From Natronospira sp. (lineage in GTDB: Bacteria > Pseudomonadota > Gammaproteobacteria > Natronospirales > Natronospiraceae), in NCBI GenBank assembly GCA_003558125.1, contig PWMQ01000025.1:1-60662 (forward strand): a stretch of 60,662 nucleotides of DNA, given 5' to 3'. Below the pieces are notes generated by a model, which made no database searches, was not told where the DNA came from, and saw only the letters and a list, made by a program, of their open reading frames with translations. Every line of letters begins with the position of its first letter. Position 1 is the stretch's first letter. A program made the position numbers and the translations under genes. Below, piece by piece: positions 36,098 through 43,903 of the stretch.

Positions 36098-37032
36098 GAC
36101 TCACCTCCAGCTCGGTCATTTCGCCCGCCATGCACCATTCGGACAAACAGCTCCTCAAGGCGATTGACCTTGTTACGCATGCTGGCCACCTGGATGCCCG
36201 CGTCACTCAATTGCTGGAACAGGGCATTGATGGAACGGTCACGGTGGATCTCAACTTCGATACATGTCTCGTCCACCATATTGAGCTGATAGCCATCCAC
36301 TTCCGGCACTTCACGCAAGGCTGTTTGCAGGTTAAGAATGAAGGTCTCCGTGCTGAGCTTATCCAGCAAACGTCGGGTACTGGCCTTTTCGATGATCTGA
36401 CCATGATCAATGATGGCGATATTCCGGCAAAGGTTCTCCGCCTCTTCCAGATAATGGGTCGTGAGGATGATCGTAGTGCCCTGAGCATTGATCTCCCGAA
36501 GGAACTCCCACATGGATCGGCGAATTTCAATATCCACCCCGGCAGTGGGCTCGTCCAGAATCAGCAAACGAGGCTCATGAACCAGGGCCCTGGCGATCAT
36601 CAAGCGGCGCTTCATGCCACCGGACAGGTTCCGGGATGGGCTATCCCGCTTTTCCCAAAGATCAAGCTGCTTGAGGTAACGCTCAGCACGAGGCAATGCC
36701 TGGCGTCGGGATATGCCGTAGTAACCGGCCTGGTTCACGACGATGTCGCAGACCTTCTCGAACTGATTGAAATTGACTTCCTGAGGCACCACGCCAATGC
36801 AGGCCTTGGCCGCCTCCAACTCCCGGTCCATGTTGTGACCAAAGACCTCAATCTGCCCGCCTGTCTTGTTGACCAGGGAGGTGAGAATACCGATGGCCGT
36901 GGTCTTGCCTGCGCCATTGGGGCCGAGCAGGGCGAAGAAGTCCCCCTCCTCCACGTCCAGATCAATACCCTTCAAGGCTTCAACCCCGTTGGGGTAACGC
37001 TTGCTGAGCTGGCGAATGGAAAGCGCTTTCAT
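36094..37032 (-). CDS. yadG: ABC transporter ATP-binding protein (YadG-like)
   Basis: A 312-residue ATPase with Walker A LGPNGAGKTTAIG (about residue 38), signature NLSGGMKRRLMIARAL (about 141), Walker B LLILDEPTAGVDIE (about 161) and the switch His in ILTTHYLEEAE. The signature reads LSGGMKRR, as in YadG-type exporters. It drives the YadH-like permease downstream. It is the first gene of a probable four-gene minus-strand operon. The C-terminal 90 residues are typical of this subfamily. Confidence 0.92.
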   Translation of the reverse strand: MKALSIRQLSKRYPNGVEALKGIDLDVEEGDFFALLGPNGAGKTTAIGILTSLVNKTGGQIEVFGHNMDRELEAAKACIGVVPQEVNFNQFEKVCDIVVNQAGYYGISRRQALPRAERYLKQLDLWEKRDSPSRNLSGGMKRRLMIARALVHEPRLLILDEPTAGVDIEIRRSMWEFLREINAQGTTIILTTHYLEEAENLCRNIAIIDHGQIIEKASTRRLLDKLSTETFILNLQTALREVPEVDGYQLNMVDETCIEVEIHRDRSINALFQQLSDAGIQVASMRNKVNRLEELFVRMVHGGRNDRAGGES

Positions 37033-37107
37033 GACGACCCGTCCGGCTGGTTTGCAAAGCGGCTTACTTTAACATGGATCAAGATCGGGCCGGCCGGTGT
37101 GGACGGG

Positions 37108-37135
37108 AAAAGCCGGGGCCCCGCAGGGCCCCGGC
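37108..37135 (-). terminator. Terminator of the frameshifted subtilase gene
   Basis: Stem GCCGGGGCCC / GGGCCCCGGC (37112-37135) followed on the minus strand by four T residues. It lies 25 bases past the stop at 37160. Confidence 0.75.
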
Positions 37136-37159
37136 CGGCAAACCCTCCTGTCCGAGCGG

Positions 37160-38772
37160 TCAGGGGGTATTCATGCAGAAGGTATAGGCACCGGACCCGG
37201 TCCAGGACTCCAGCCGCCAGACGTAGTAGCCCGAACTGCCATTGTAGCTGATCTGGGCGTTCTCACTGCCGGAGTTGGGCAGAGACTGGGCGACGGTCTG
37301 CCAGCCATTCCACCAGCTGTACTGCTGCAGGAAGAGGTCATAAATGGCGTTGCTCGGCGAAGCCAGGATGCCCTGGTGCGTGCCTACCGAGGCCTGATAG
37401 TAGGTGCCATTGGGCTCGAAGGTGCTATCACCGGAGCCACTGAGTGAACCAGTGAATTCCTGGAACCCGGCAGGGCAGGATCCACCATCACCACCACCGC
37501 CGTCATCACCGCCGCCGTTGGACAGGCGGCTGTACAGGAGGCGATTGGGCGAGCCGCTGCCAATGCCGGAGAGACGACCCGTGGTGGCATTGCCATACAA
37601 GGCGTTGGCGATCTGGGTCGGGCTGGCACCCGGGGCTGCTTGCAGGTAAAGGGCGACCACGCCGGCCACATGGGGGGCGGCCATGGAGGTACCACTGATG
37701 GTGTTGGTGGCGCTGTTGGAGGTATGCCAGGGCGCGGTGATATTGGACCCCGGGGCAAAAATATCGACACAGCTTCCCCAGTTGGAGAAGTTGGAACGGC
37801 TATCGTTGCTGGTGGTGGAACCCACGGTGATGGCTGAACTTGCGCGGGCCGGCGAGAAATTACAGGCGTTGGCGTTGCTGTTGCCGGCCGCCACCACCAT
37901 GGTGACCCCCGCATTGGATGCCCCCTGAACGGCATTATCCAGGGCCTGGGAGGCGCCACCCCGAGGCTCATATTGGCCACCGCTGGTGCATTGTGATTGG
38001 CGGCCACCCAGTTGACCGAGTCGATGATGATGGAGTTGGAGGTCTGGCCACTGCAGCCAAAGACCCGGACCGGGTAGAGGCGAACGCCCTTGGCCACCCC
38101 GTGGACGCTGCCACCGACAGTGCCGGCCACGTGGGTGCCATGACCATTACAGTCCGAGGTTCCCCGGCCGTCATTGATGCCAGTCCAGCCAGGGCCCATG
38201 CGACCACTGAATTGGTTGTGACTGGCACGAATACCGGTGTCGATGATGTAGGCGTGCACGCCGGCGCCGGTGTAATCATAGTTGTAGGTATTATTCAGGG
38301 GCAGATCGCGCTGGTCGATGCGATCCAGGCCCCAGGTTGCGGGTGACTGACTTTGCTGCAGGTAGACGTGACGGTCTGCCTCGATGAAATCCACCCGTGG
38401 ATCCCGGGCCAGGTTCGCCAGAGCCTGCTTTTCCGCCCCCTGGCCGCGGGACTGCAAGCCCGGTGTGGCGCGCAGGGAAAAGCCCCGGAGGGCTACATCA
38501 TAACTGTGCTGGACGTCGAACCCAGCCTGCCTGCCCAGATCACGCGCCAGACTCTCCACGCTTTGAATGCCGGCCATCTCGTCTCGGAGCACGACGATGT
38601 ATTGACCCGGAATCCGGTCAGGATGGTCGAGGCCATGAATGGGCGCACCGGGCTGAATCCGGTCGATGGCACCACCGACCTGATCAATCATCTGATGGGT
38701 TTGTGCGGACAGTCCGCCCGCCGAAAATACCAGGGCGGCTATCGCGGCCGCCATCAAGTTTCGCTTGATCAT
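37160..38772 (-). pseudogene. Subtilisin-like S8 peptidase, broken by a one-base frameshift
   Basis: Frame 1 (from 38772) encodes a signal peptide, an I9-type propeptide (QYIVVLRDEMAGIQ through RVDFIEADRH) and the first part of the S8 domain with Asp (YIIDTGIRASH) and His ([10 protein letters not shown]). The frame is lost after NMSLG at a run of four C (37959-37962). The second frame then continues exactly with MVVAAGNSNANAC, the Ser motif [11 protein letters not shown], a Gly/Asp linker and the same roughly 100-residue C-terminal domain as its neighbour. Adding one base restores 537 residues. The intact paralogue reads [14 protein letters not shown] at this point. Mutation or a homopolymer error are both possible. 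Confidence 0.88.
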
Positions 38773-38830
38773 TACTGAATCCCCTCACATTGTTGAACCA
38801 ACCCGGCTCACCGTGAACCGGGTGCCATCA

Positions 38831-38873
38831 AATAAAGTTCACTGGAGGGGATTTCGACGTGACCCAGTTCACA
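38831..38873 (-). promoter_or_regulatory. CRP-like site and -10 of the frameshifted subtilase gene
   Basis: On the minus strand TGTGAACTGGGTCACG (38873-38858) matches TGTGA-N6-TCACA at 9 of 10 positions. TTTATT at 38836-38831 lies where a -10 would be if the site is centred at -41.5 (start near 38824). The same arrangement is found at the paralogue. Confidence 0.75.
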
Positions 38874-38954
38874 TTTTCCGATACAAAAAAGTGCACGTGA
38901 GGACTTATGTAACACTTGCCGCCCATATGCCATCGGGGCATCAATCGCCGTACA

Positions 38955-38987
38955 CAAAAAAGCCGCGGCCCCCTGGGGGGCCGCGGC
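38955..38987 (-). terminator. Rho-independent terminator of the intact subtilase gene
   Basis: A very strong stem GCCGCGGCCCCC / GGGGGCCGCGGC (38962-38987) followed by six T residues on the minus strand, 31 bases past the stop at 39019. Confidence 0.93.
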
Positions 38988-39018
38988 CATAGTCCTGCCT
39001 TAATTCGGGATAAACCGC

Positions 39019-41040
39019 TTAGGGCGTATCCATGCAGAACACATAGTCACCGGAGCCATTCCAGATCTCCAGGCGCCAGACGTAGAAGCCGGAGCTGCCG
39101 TCATAGCTGATTTCGGCAGCCTCACTGCCACTGTTGGGCAGGGATTCGGCCACATCACTCCAGCTCCAGCCACTCCAGCGCTGCAGGTAGAGATCAAAGA
39201 TGGCGTCATCCGGCGAAGTCAGGATGCCGTTATGGGTGCCGGCACCGGCCTGATAGTAGGTACCATCGGGCTCATGGGTGCTGGTGCCACGACCGCCGCT
39301 CAGGGAGCCGGTGAATTCCTCGTAGCCACCCGGGCAGGCACCCGGCTCGGAGCCACCGTCGTCGCCGTCGTCTCCGCCGCCGCCGTCATCGGAACCACCA
39401 TCGTGGTTACCGACCAGGGTGACACCGGAGAAGTCGTTGTAGGCGTGAATCATGACATGCCAGGTGCCGGCGTCGGGATCGCTGAATTCACAGGTCTCGT
39501 CATTACCGAACTCATAGGGACGGCAATCCCAGTCATTCAGAGTCGGCTCGGCACCGAAACGGACGTACATGTCCGGCACACCGGAACCCATGATCATGTC
39601 GAAGACCAGTTCGCTGGCATCAGCGGGCACTTCCATGGTGAATCGCAGCTCATCGCCCTGGCTGCCGGAGAGGCCGCTCACGGCTTCGCCGTTCTCGAGG
39701 ACGGAGTCATCGCTGCCACCATCGTCGCCGCCGCCATCATCACCGCCGTCGTCGCCATCATCGCCGTCATCACCGCCACTGCCTTCGGTTACGCGGCTGT
39801 AGAGCAGCAGATTGGGCGAACCGTTGACGCCGCTAATGCGGCCTTCGGTGGCTTCACCCACCAGGGCGCTTTCCACCTGGGCCGGGCTGGCACTGGGGTT
39901 CTCACCCAGGTACAGCGCGGCAACACCGGCCACGTGCGGGGCGGCCATGGAGGTGCCGCTGATGGTGTTGGTGGCGCTGTTGGAGGTGTGCCAGGCAGCG
40001 GTAATGTCGGAGCCCGGTGCGAAGATATCCACGCAGCTTCCCCAGTTGGAGAAGTTGGAACGGCTGTCATTGCTGGTAGTGGAACCCACGGTGAAGGCCT
40101 GATCGGCGCGGGCCGGGGAAACATTACAGGCGTTCTGGTTCTCGTTACCGGCGGCTACCACCATGGTCATGCCGGCGCTGGCACCGTTGTTCACGGCATT
40201 GTCCAGAGCCTGGGAGGCACCACCGCCGAGGCTGAGGTTGGCCACGGCCGGGCCACTCATGTTGCTGACGGCCCAGTCAATACCGTCCAGGATCGCCTGA
40301 GTGGTAGTACCACCGGAGCATCCAAAGACGCGCACGGAATAGAGGTCGGCGTTCTTGGCCACACCATAGGTGCTACCGGCGGCCGAACTGGCAACGTGGG
40401 TACCGTGACCGTTACAGTCACCGATGCCGTCGTTATCGACGGTGTTCACGCCACCGGCGACGCGGCCACCGAAATCCTGATGGCTGGTGTTGATACCGGT
40501 GTCGATGATGTACACCTCAACGCCACTACCGTCGGCGTCATAGACGTACTGGTTATCGAGAGGCAGATCGCGCTGGTCAATCCGGTCCAGGCCCCAGGTG
40601 GCGCCGTCCTGCACGGTCTCCTGCAGCCAGATCTGGCGATCGGCCTCGACGAAGTCCACGCGGGGATCGGCGGCCAGACGCTTCAGCGCCTCGGTGCTTT
40701 GGAAGCCACGCTGACCGGTCTCAACCGTGAAGCCCTGAATGGCGGTGCTGAACTCCCGGCCCACGTCAAAGCCCACCTCACTGGCCAGGCTTTGTGCGGT
40801 GGCGCCCACGTTCTGAACTCCCGAGACGTCATCGTTGAGTACGACGATGTAGCTGCCGGGAATTCGGTCGGGGTGGTCCAGGCCAAGAATCTTGCCCTTA
40901 TTCGCACCTGCACTGCCGCCGATGACGCTGCCACCGGCCCAGACATCGATGTTACCGCCGCCGGTATCCGCGCCAGTGGCGGCTACCGAACCTGCGGCCA
41001 TGGCCAAGGCCATGGAACTGCCAAGTACAAACTTCTTCAC
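39019..41040 (-). CDS. Secreted subtilisin-like S8 peptidase with PPC and C-terminal domains
   Basis: The start is the GTG at 41040, directly after CGGAGGG. It gives 673 residues. Signal peptide about 1-25; I9-type propeptide about 60-138; S8 domain about 150-415 with catalytic Asp180 (YIIDTGIN), His212 (NGHGTHVAS), oxyanion Asn299 (VVAAGNEN) and Ser364 (SGTSMAAPH). A Gly/Asp linker follows, then a pre-peptidase C-terminal domain (about 450-545), a second acidic linker and a C-terminal domain (about 569-673) shared with the paralogue at 37160. It is probably an extracellular endoprotease. It has a CRP-like promoter and a structured leader, and its own terminator. Confidence 0.93.
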   Translation of the reverse strand: MKKFVLGSSMALAMAAGSVAATGADTGGGNIDVWAGGSVIGGSAGANKGKILGLDHPDRIPGSYIVVLNDDVSGVQNVGATAQSLASEVGFDVGREFSTAIQGFTVETGQRGFQSTEALKRLAADPRVDFVEADRQIWLQETVQDGATWGLDRIDQRDLPLDNQYVYDADGSGVEVYIIDTGINTSHQDFGGRVAGGVNTVDNDGIGDCNGHGTHVASSAAGSTYGVAKNADLYSVRVFGCSGGTTTQAILDGIDWAVSNMSGPAVANLSLGGGASQALDNAVNNGASAGMTMVVAAGNENQNACNVSPARADQAFTVGSTTSNDSRSNFSNWGSCVDIFAPGSDITAAWHTSNSATNTISGTSMAAPHVAGVAALYLGENPSASPAQVESALVGEATEGRISGVNGSPNLLLYSRVTEGSGGDDGDDGDDGGDDGGGDDGGSDDSVLENGEAVSGLSGSQGDELRFTMEVPADASELVFDMIMGSGVPDMYVRFGAEPTLNDWDCRPYEFGNDETCEFSDPDAGTWHVMIHAYNDFSGVTLVGNHDGGSDDGGGGDDGDDGGSEPGACPGGYEEFTGSLSGGRGTSTHEPDGTYYQAGAGTHNGILTSPDDAIFDLYLQRWSGWSWSDVAESLPNSGSEAAEISYDGSSGFYVWRLEIWNGSGDYVFCMDTP

Positions 41041-41092
41041 ATTACCCTCCGGATCTTGCTCCGATCGACCGCCGTCGCGAACGGCCTGGGTG

Positions 41093-41230
41093 AAAAAAAA
41101 CGGGTCCGCAGACCCAGAAAAGCGTCCCTTGTTTGCGGCCCCCGACATTGGTGTCCCACCAATGCCCGCGACTTGGTCGGGGCCGACGCAGCGGATTTCT
41201 CCGTCCACGATTTCCCGGCACCGCAGTGCC
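41093..41230 (-). promoter_or_regulatory. Structured 5' leader with terminator-like hairpin
   Basis: Between the predicted start (about 41237) and the GTG at 41040 the minus-strand RNA can form: GGCAC-TGCG-GTGCC (41230-41217); GTCGGCCCCGAC (41187-41176); a perfect 8-base stem CATTGGTG / CACCAATG (41164-41146); and finally GGGTC-TGCG-GACCC (41115-41102) followed by eight T residues (41100-41093). GGCC arms around the 8-base stem can also pair, giving a competing fold. Attenuation is an inference. No known riboswitch consensus is matched. Confidence 0.5.
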
Positions 41231-41243
41231 GAGCCACGTCTTC

Positions 41244-41286
41244 ACCCTAGAAGCCAAAGCGCGGGAAAGATGTGACGGAGTTCACA
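41244..41286 (-). promoter_or_regulatory. CRP-like site and -10 of the intact subtilase gene
   Basis: TGTGACGGAGTTCACA (41271-41286) is a perfect TGTGA-N6-TCACA site. TAGGGT (minus strand, 41249-41244) sits at the -12 to -7 position if the site is centred at -41.5, keeping the three most conserved -10 bases. Xanthomonad Clp and pseudomonad Vfr recognise this type of site and control exoproteases. Confidence 0.75.
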
Positions 41287-41511
41287 GAATTGGAACTTTT
41301 TTGCAACAACCACATGGCGGGAAAGCACGGCCAAAGGAGCGTAATCGATTGTAATAAAAAGCCTTTTTAAAAAACGCAGGTTTCTGCTGTTGTGTATATA
41401 CAAATGCGACTGATCCAGACAGGGAGCTGGCTTGTAGGATATTTCTGATATTGCTGCAGGACTTTCCGGTATCCGGGCTTACCCCCCTACATTTGTATGG
41501 CTCCACCTCCC

Positions 41512-41517
41512 TATAAT
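41512..41517 (+). promoter_or_regulatory. -10 element of the 82-residue gene
   Basis: A perfect TATAAT, 52 bases before the ATG at 41569. The -35 region is poor. The surrounding 41287-41511 is clearly more AT-rich than the rest of the window and holds no convincing gene. Confidence 0.5.
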
Positions 41518-41568
41518 CGGGTTTCATCAATGTCTTCTAATGGCCGGTCGGCCTAGGAGGGTCGGGAC

Positions 41569-41817
41569 ATGGAGCGTCAGATCACGCGTTGTAACTCCCA
41601 CCGAAACCCCAGCGATTACCGCTGTATCACCGAGACCGAGGTGCTTTCGGACATTCAGTATTTCCGGGATCAACTGGCAGAACTGCCGGTGGATGCGGAC
41701 CGCTACACCCAGGCTCGTCGGCACGTGTACATCACCCTGCTACAGCAACGCCGGCAGCTGCTCGCTGCCACGCGGGCAGGGCGACCGGAGGACTGGCCCG
41801 CATTCAAGCTCGACTAG
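41569..41817 (+). CDS. Small hypothetical protein, helical and Arg-rich
   Basis: An 82-residue protein with an excellent AGGAGG eight bases before the ATG and TATAAT upstream, so it is very probably expressed. It is soluble, rich in Arg and predicted helical (LSDIQYFRDQLAELPVDADR, TQARRHVYITLLQQRRQLL). No family is recognised. It lies between the subtilase control region and a convergent membrane protein gene. A nucleic-acid or regulatory role would be a guess. Confidence 0.7.
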   Translation: MERQITRCNSHRNPSDYRCITETEVLSDIQYFRDQLAELPVDADRYTQARRHVYITLLQQRRQLLAATRAGRPEDWPAFKLD

Positions 41818-41825
41818 GACAGCCC

Positions 41826-42857
41826 TCACCACCAGCCGATCCGCCGTCTTTCCCATTCGCCCCCCGGGCTCTGGCACATGGCATAGCGAAAGGCGGGTTC
41901 CGGCAAGCCCGGGAGCTGGAAGCGGAGGTCGCTGAAAATGGCGCAGCGATCGCCGTCGTGATGCTCCACTGCATGGAGGTAGGGTAGCTGCGCGAAGTGG
42001 CGGTAGGGACCAAACTCCGGTCGCCGCCAGGCTTCGACGACGAAGGCCCGTTCTTCCCCCTCCCCAAAGCGGGATACCCGCTCCCACCGCAGAGAGTCCA
42101 CCGAAGCGAAGGTTTGCCAGTGTACCGCGACGGGGTTTTCTCCCGTGACCTCGCCACCACTCCTGCGAAAAAAGCCCAGATGGGCCAGATAATGGAGCTC
42201 GGGGCCTTCAATGATCAGTCGCCAATGAAGTGGGCTGAGGGGCTGGGGCAAGGCGTGGATTCGAGCATTGGGCAAGCCCTTCTCCAACGCCTCGGCTCGG
42301 GCATGCTCAAGCGCATTCAGCTTCAGCGCCCCCTGCAGGCCCACCAGTCCGATGCAGGCGAAGAAAAACACCGACGGCAGCCAGGCCGGCCACGGTCGCC
42401 AAATCGCCACCAGGCCCAGCAGCAACAGCAAACTGATCCAGGGATCAATGATGAAAGTGGAAGGGAAGGCCAGTGGTACCGAAGACAGAGGAGCAAACAA
42501 CTGTGTGCCGTAGCTGGTAATGAAGTCACCGGCGATGTGCAGTCCCATGCCGATGAGGAAAATCCGAAAGCCATCCCGCCAATCCCGTTCATGGGGCCAG
42601 AAGCGGGCAAGCAGATAGCCCAATAGCAGGGCCCAGAGGGGCCACATCAGCAGGGAATGGGTAATGCCTCGGTGAAGGTTGAGGTAGGTAAGCTCATCCG
42701 CAAGCAGCCGCAACACCCAATCCACATCCGGGAACAGGGCAGCCATTGCCCCCAGAAGGAGACGCTCACCCGGCGCAAAGGCTCGGGTACCGGGACGGCG
42801 GGGACGCAGGACATGATTGCCGAGGGCGCCACTCAGGGCATGGGTCAGTGGATCCAA
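41826..42857 (-). CDS. YdjM-like membrane-bound metal-dependent hydrolase
   Basis: A 343-residue membrane protein beginning MDPLTHALSGALGNHVLRPR with FPDVDWVLR, HRGITHSLL and GLHIAGDFITSYGTQL, the His/Asp pattern of the YdjM/DUF457 family. About four TM helices occupy residues 30-185. The C-terminal 160 residues form a soluble domain. Family members are linked to membrane or LexA-regulated hydrolase functions, but the reaction is unknown. It precedes nothing on its own strand within 300 bases; the TetR gene ends 12 bases upstream. Confidence 0.85.
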   Translation of the reverse strand: MDPLTHALSGALGNHVLRPRRPGTRAFAPGERLLLGAMAALFPDVDWVLRLLADELTYLNLHRGITHSLLMWPLWALLLGYLLARFWPHERDWRDGFRIFLIGMGLHIAGDFITSYGTQLFAPLSSVPLAFPSTFIIDPWISLLLLLGLVAIWRPWPAWLPSVFFFACIGLVGLQGALKLNALEHARAEALEKGLPNARIHALPQPLSPLHWRLIIEGPELHYLAHLGFFRRSGGEVTGENPVAVHWQTFASVDSLRWERVSRFGEGEERAFVVEAWRRPEFGPYRHFAQLPYLHAVEHHDGDRCAIFSDLRFQLPGLPEPAFRYAMCQSPGGEWERRRIGWW

Positions 42858-42869
42858 TGCTGCCTCATC

Positions 42870-43493
42870 TCACGCATCGCCAGGCCAGAGGCGGCCGAGA
42901 GCCACCGCATTGCCAAGACGGGCGCGCAGGAAGTCATGACTGCGCCCGAAACCCTGGCTACGGTCCCCGCACCAGACCGCGAGAGTGGAAAGAAAGACCC
43001 CGCTCAAGGCGGTTTCCTCCAGGGCACGACGCATGAAAGTCGCGTCCCGGCGGCAACACTCCCGCATCCATTGCACGCTACGGCTGACTCGCAGCAGCGT
43101 TGGGAGCTGGATATGCAGGTGTCCGGGCTCCATTCGCACCGCAAGCATTTCACGAAAACTGCGGGGGTAAGCGGAAGGCAGCGTCAGCCAGGCCAGCACA
43201 CAAGCCTCGAAATTCTCGGGAAACTCCAACTGTCGGAATGCCTCGGCTTGGCTTTGGGCCAGCATATCGGCATCGGCCCGATCCCAGAACCAATCCACCA
43301 GCGCCTCTTTCTCTGTCAACCAGGGATGCAATGCATCCAGGCCGACACCCAGCACAGCGGCGACGTCATACAGGCGGACCGCTTCCCAGTGGCGGTCCGC
43401 GGCCAGCGCCAGTGCGGCATCCAGGATACGCTGCCTGTCAAGCTCGGCTGACACCGGAAGACTCCCGGGCGACCGCCGTCGCCCCGTGGTCAC
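42870..43493 (-). CDS. TetR-family transcriptional regulator-like protein
   Basis: A 207-residue protein with an N-terminal TetR-type helix-turn-helix (about 18-65: RQRILDAALALAADRHWEAV, RLYDVAAVLGVGLDALHPWL) and a helical ligand-binding part. The ligand is unknown. Its start overlaps the DUF3775 gene stop by four bases and its stop is 12 bases from the YdjM-like gene, so the three form a probable minus-strand operon. Confidence 0.75.
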   Translation of the reverse strand: MTTGRRRSPGSLPVSAELDRQRILDAALALAADRHWEAVRLYDVAAVLGVGLDALHPWLTEKEALVDWFWDRADADMLAQSQAEAFRQLEFPENFEACVLAWLTLPSAYPRSFREMLAVRMEPGHLHIQLPTLLRVSRSVQWMRECCRRDATFMRRALEETALSGVFLSTLAVWCGDRSQGFGRSHDFLRARLGNAVALGRLWPGDA

Positions 43494-43783
43494 AAACGCC
43501 CGGAGGCGTCCAGAATCTCCAGACCGCGAGTCAAGCTGTTGCCCAGCTGCTCGTCTTCGGCAAACAGTCCTGCGGTCTTTTCATCGATCTTGAAACGGGC
43601 CTCGATGACCAGGGCGTCCCAGTGGCGGGGCGACTCATCGTCCCGTGCCAGCCAGAGCAGAGCCTTGAGCTCTGCCAGGGCATCCTGAGGCAGTGCCCGG
43701 AGCTCGGCCGCCAGGCCATCGGCATCTCCAGTCCCTTGCAAATCCACCAGGCGACGAACCCGGTCTGGTGACAGGTGCTTCAT
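43490..43783 (-). CDS. DUF3775 family protein
   Basis: A 97-residue cytoplasmic protein. The pattern LPQDALAELKALLWLARDDE and TAGLFAEDEQLGNSLTRGLE fits DUF3775 (unknown function). The start at 43783 (MKHLSPDRV) has GGGAGAG upstream; an earlier in-frame Met adds 12 residues. It overlaps the TetR-like gene by four bases. Confidence 0.75.
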   Translation of the reverse strand: MKHLSPDRVRRLVDLQGTGDADGLAAELRALPQDALAELKALLWLARDDESPRHWDALVIEARFKIDEKTAGLFAEDEQLGNSLTRGLEILDASGRL

Positions 43784-43903
43784 TGTTTTTCTCTCCCTGT
43801 CCGGCCCCTTGGGGGGCATATGGAGTACTCACCTACCCACAAGCATAGTCGAGCCAGCGAAAACGCAAGCCCTGCCAGCCATTCGACCGGCAGGGCCCGG
43901 CGC

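Noticed and set aside
41102-41187. A c-di-GMP (GEMM) or cobalamin riboswitch in the subtilase leader
   Set aside because: The GGGACGC stretch is suggestive, but the conserved cores of these classes are missing, so only an unnamed structured leader is reported.
39232-41250. A 672-codon plus-strand frame
   Set aside because: It is antisense to the intact subtilase, repetitive Gly/Val/Thr-rich, and lacks a start signal.
41282-41530. An 82-codon minus-strand frame in the AT-rich region
   Set aside because: There is no Shine-Dalgarno and no family; the region contains the promoter for the plus-strand gene at 41569.
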